DNA of 64,000 bases. Origin: Mesonia profundi. Lineage in GTDB: Bacteria > Bacteroidota > Bacteroidia > Flavobacteriales > Flavobacteriaceae. The stretch's first letter is position 1, and each line of letters starts with the position of its first letter. The DNA is taken from contig NZ_JAVHUL010000014.1 in the NCBI RefSeq assembly GCF_031085155.1, positions 1 through 64,000 on the forward strand, in the 5' to 3' direction. The position numbers were made by a program, and so were the translations under genes. Positions 62,602 to 64,000 of this stretch are shown here, in pieces. Below the pieces are notes generated by a model. It worked only from the letters and a program-made list of their open reading frames with translations. It ran no database searches and was not told the DNA's origin.

Positions 62602-63852
62602 ATGAAAAAAGAAAAGGTAGACGTGGCCATTATTGGAGCGGGCCCTTCGGGAACTGTTTCTGCTTCTTATTTGCAACAGCAAGGGATTGAGGTGAAAGTG
62701 ATTGAAAAGTCAAAGTTTCCTCGCTATAGTATTGGCGAAAGCCTTATTCCGCGATGTATGGATAATTTTGAAGAAGCAGGATTATTAGATTGCCTTAAAG
62801 CACAAAATTATCAAGTTAAAACTGGAGCTCGTTTTATTAAAGATGGTTTAGTAAGTGATTTTGATTTCAGTAAAAAATTTGGAGAAGGTTGGGATTGGAC
62901 TTGGCAAGTGCCTAGAGATCATTTTGATCATACTCTAGCCCAAGAATGCATTCGTAAAGGAGTAAAAATTGAATTTGAATCTCAAGTAACCGATGTTAGC
63001 TTTACGGAAGAAAATGCCACTTTGACTATTGAAAATAAACAACAAGAAGTTTATGAGTTGGAAGCTAAATATGTGATAGATTCTAGTGGTTTTGCCAGGG
63101 TTTTAGCCCGAATTCTAGATTTGGAAGCTGCTCCTAGAATTCCGCAACATTCTTCTATTTTCACCCAAGTAAAAGACCTTAGAAGACCCGATGGCTCTGA
63201 AGGCGAAGCCATCACTTTTGATATTATAGAACAAGAAGTGTGGTTTTGGTACATTCCTTTTTCTAACGGAAATACGAGTATCGGTTTCGTGGCAACTACC
63301 GAGTGGTTTGATCAATTTAAAGGAACTACTACCGAACAATTTACTCAAATGCTTTCCTTTACCGAAAAATACTATCCACAATTTAAAGAGCTTCCATTTT
63401 TATTTGAGCCTATACAGGTGAAAAATATAGCAAAGAATGTGACTAAACTCTATGGAAACCGATTTGTACTTACGGGCAACAGCGCCGAATTTTTAGATCC
63501 TGTATTTTCTTCGGGGGTTTCTTTTGCTACAGAATCTGGTCTTTTGGCAGCTAAGCTCATCATCAAAGAATTAGCAGAAAAAGAAGTCGACTGGCAAAAA
63601 GCCTATGTAGATCATATGCAGGAAGGTGTAAAAGTATTTTCTACCTACGTCAAAGAATGGTATAATGGGAATTTACAAAAGATTATCATGCACCAAGAAC
63701 ACAACTTAGAAATCAAAGAACAAGTCTGTGCTGTGTTAGCCGGTTATGTATGGAATCAAGAAAATCCTTTTGTCAAAAAGCACGATCGCTTGGTAAAAAA
63801 CATCGCCCATTTAATAGATATGGAAAATAATCAGAAAAATAATAAGACATAA
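62602..63852 (+). CDS. Flavin-dependent halogenase-type FAD protein
   Basis: 416-residue flavoprotein of the tryptophan/phenol halogenase superfamily. It has GAGPSG at 12-17 (FAD), GESLIP at 45-50, and K73 in VKTGARF, at the place of the catalytic lysine of phenolic halogenases. The WxWxIP motif is W214-F-W216-Y-I-P219 and the FLDPVFSSG flavin motif is at 297-305. The intact WxWxIP box argues for halogenation rather than hydroxylation. It would chlorinate the phenolic ring of the aryl polyene. It is divergent from the operon and ends about 130 nt before a tRNA gene. Confidence 0.85.
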   Translation: MKKEKVDVAIIGAGPSGTVSASYLQQQGIEVKVIEKSKFPRYSIGESLIPRCMDNFEEAGLLDCLKAQNYQVKTGARFIKDGLVSDFDFSKKFGEGWDWTWQVPRDHFDHTLAQECIRKGVKIEFESQVTDVSFTEENATLTIENKQQEVYELEAKYVIDSSGFARVLARILDLEAAPRIPQHSSIFTQVKDLRRPDGSEGEAITFDIIEQEVWFWYIPFSNGNTSIGFVATTEWFDQFKGTTTEQFTQMLSFTEKYYPQFKELPFLFEPIQVKNIAKNVTKLYGNRFVLTGNSAEFLDPVFSSGVSFATESGLLAAKLIIKELAEKEVDWQKAYVDHMQEGVKVFSTYVKEWYNGNLQKIIMHQEHNLEIKEQVCAVLAGYVWNQENPFVKKHDRLVKNIAHLIDMENNQKNNKT

Positions 63853-63916
63853 AATTCTCATAGCTAGAACACTAAAAAATACTTCTCTAAAAAGCCAAAA
63901 AAATTCTCTGAAAAGC

Positions 63917-63947
63917 TTGCCGAGAAGATAAAGACGTCTTATATTTG
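63917..63947 (+). promoter_or_regulatory. Promoter of the tRNA gene
   Basis: TTG at 63917-63919, a 20-nt spacer and TATATTTG at 63940-63947 together match the Bacteroidota consensus better than any other site in the window. The transcript would start a few bases downstream and run into the tRNA at 63985. Confidence 0.75.
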
Positions 63948-63984
63948 CAACCGCAATACGAAAGCGAAAGTTCATAAATATAAC

Positions 63985-64000
63985 GGAGAGGTGCCAGAGT
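63985..64000 (+). tRNA. Start of a tRNA gene, probably tRNA-Ser (truncated by window edge)
   Basis: The last 16 bases, GGAGAGGTGCCAGAGT, look like the acceptor 5' strand and the start of the D-arm of a bacterial tRNA-Ser (the usual continuation is GGTCGA). A strong promoter lies upstream. The anticodon lies outside the window, so the isoacceptor cannot be named. Confidence 0.75.

Larger units (their letters stand above)
41067..63852. other. Aryl-polyene / flexirubin-type pigment biosynthetic gene cluster
   Basis: Twenty-one minus-strand genes (62530 down to 41067), with spacers of 17 nt or less and many 1-23-nt overlaps, plus a divergent halogenase-type gene at 62602. Content fits synthesis of an aryl polyene from p-coumarate: tyrosine ammonia-lyase, ketosynthases with a chain-length-factor-like partner, ketoreductase, dehydratases, two ACPs, a thioesterase, membrane acyltransferases, a LolA/LolB-like pair and an MMPL exporter. 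The dialkylresorcinol genes darA/darB, needed for a complete flexirubin, are absent from the window, so the right-hand boundary or a second locus is open. Confidence 0.88.

Noticed and set aside
1-64000. Mobile elements, prophage, CRISPR array or defence system
   Set aside because: No transposase, integrase, phage structural gene, Cas protein, restriction enzyme or regularly spaced direct repeats were found; gene content is chromosomal throughout.

Overview
The window is a low-GC chromosomal segment from a member of the Bacteroidota, almost certainly a flavobacterium (Flavobacteriaceae-like). The reasons are the Bacteroidota -7 promoter element TAnnTTTG in front of several genes, the family content (SUI1/YciH, DUF1835, BshA, a TamB/LptD/MlaD envelope set, DUF4159) and a flexirubin/aryl-polyene pigment locus. 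No insertion sequence, prophage, CRISPR array or rRNA is visible. A tRNA gene, probably tRNA-Ser, begins at the right edge and is cut off.

Left part (1-12.1 kb), mostly housekeeping: a 2-oxoglutarate/Fe(II) oxygenase, an SUI1 protein, a DUF1835 protein and a nucleoside phosphorylase in a tight + strand run; polyphosphate kinase 1 translationally coupled to a cytosolic periplasmic-binding-protein-like gene; a 37-residue membrane peptide abutting uracil-DNA glycosylase; a MutS2 lacking the Smr nuclease domain, coupled to a DCC thiol oxidoreductase; then, convergent across a clear terminator, chorismate synthase and a dicarboxylate/amino acid symporter.

Middle part (12.1-41.1 kb): a lipoprotein, a GC-rich palindromic repeat, a large FAD/Fe-S D-2-hydroxyacid dehydrogenase, a small beta-barrel protein, BshA (bacillithiol synthesis), a GH3/beta-lactamase fusion, an Fe-S redox pair next to an MlaD-type MCE protein, a cell-wall amidase divergent from LptD, RidA, a sodium:solute symporter, a giant TamB protein, and a + strand run with TsaD, RsmE, DUF4159, a TrmH-family methyltransferase, an AI-2E family permease and a THUMP-like methyltransferase.

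Right part (41.1-63.9 kb): the most distinctive region. Twenty-one minus-strand genes, never more than 17 nt apart, form what looks like one 21.5 kb transcription unit for an aryl-polyene (flexirubin-type) pigment. It starts with a tyrosine ammonia-lyase that would supply p-coumarate. It continues with FabG, three intact ketosynthases, one Cys-less chain-length-factor-like ketosynthase, one 196-residue protein that may be a ketosynthase remnant, two acyl carrier proteins, hotdog dehydratases and a thioesterase. It also encodes acyltransferases, a LolA/LolB-like pair, an MMPL exporter fused to a PlsC acyltransferase, a GT2-DUF2062 protein, a polysaccharide deacetylase, a CrtI-like desaturase, a C45 acyltransferase lipoprotein and a PaaK-like ligase. 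Divergently transcribed from it is a flavin-dependent halogenase-type gene with an intact WxWxIP motif, which fits a chlorinated flexirubin. The darA/darB genes for the dialkylresorcinol half are not in this window.

At the DNA level, a 9-mer TTTACGGAA (usually CTTTACGGAA) occurs at least 14 times, in several reading frames and once between genes. This suggests a DNA-level signal rather than a protein motif.
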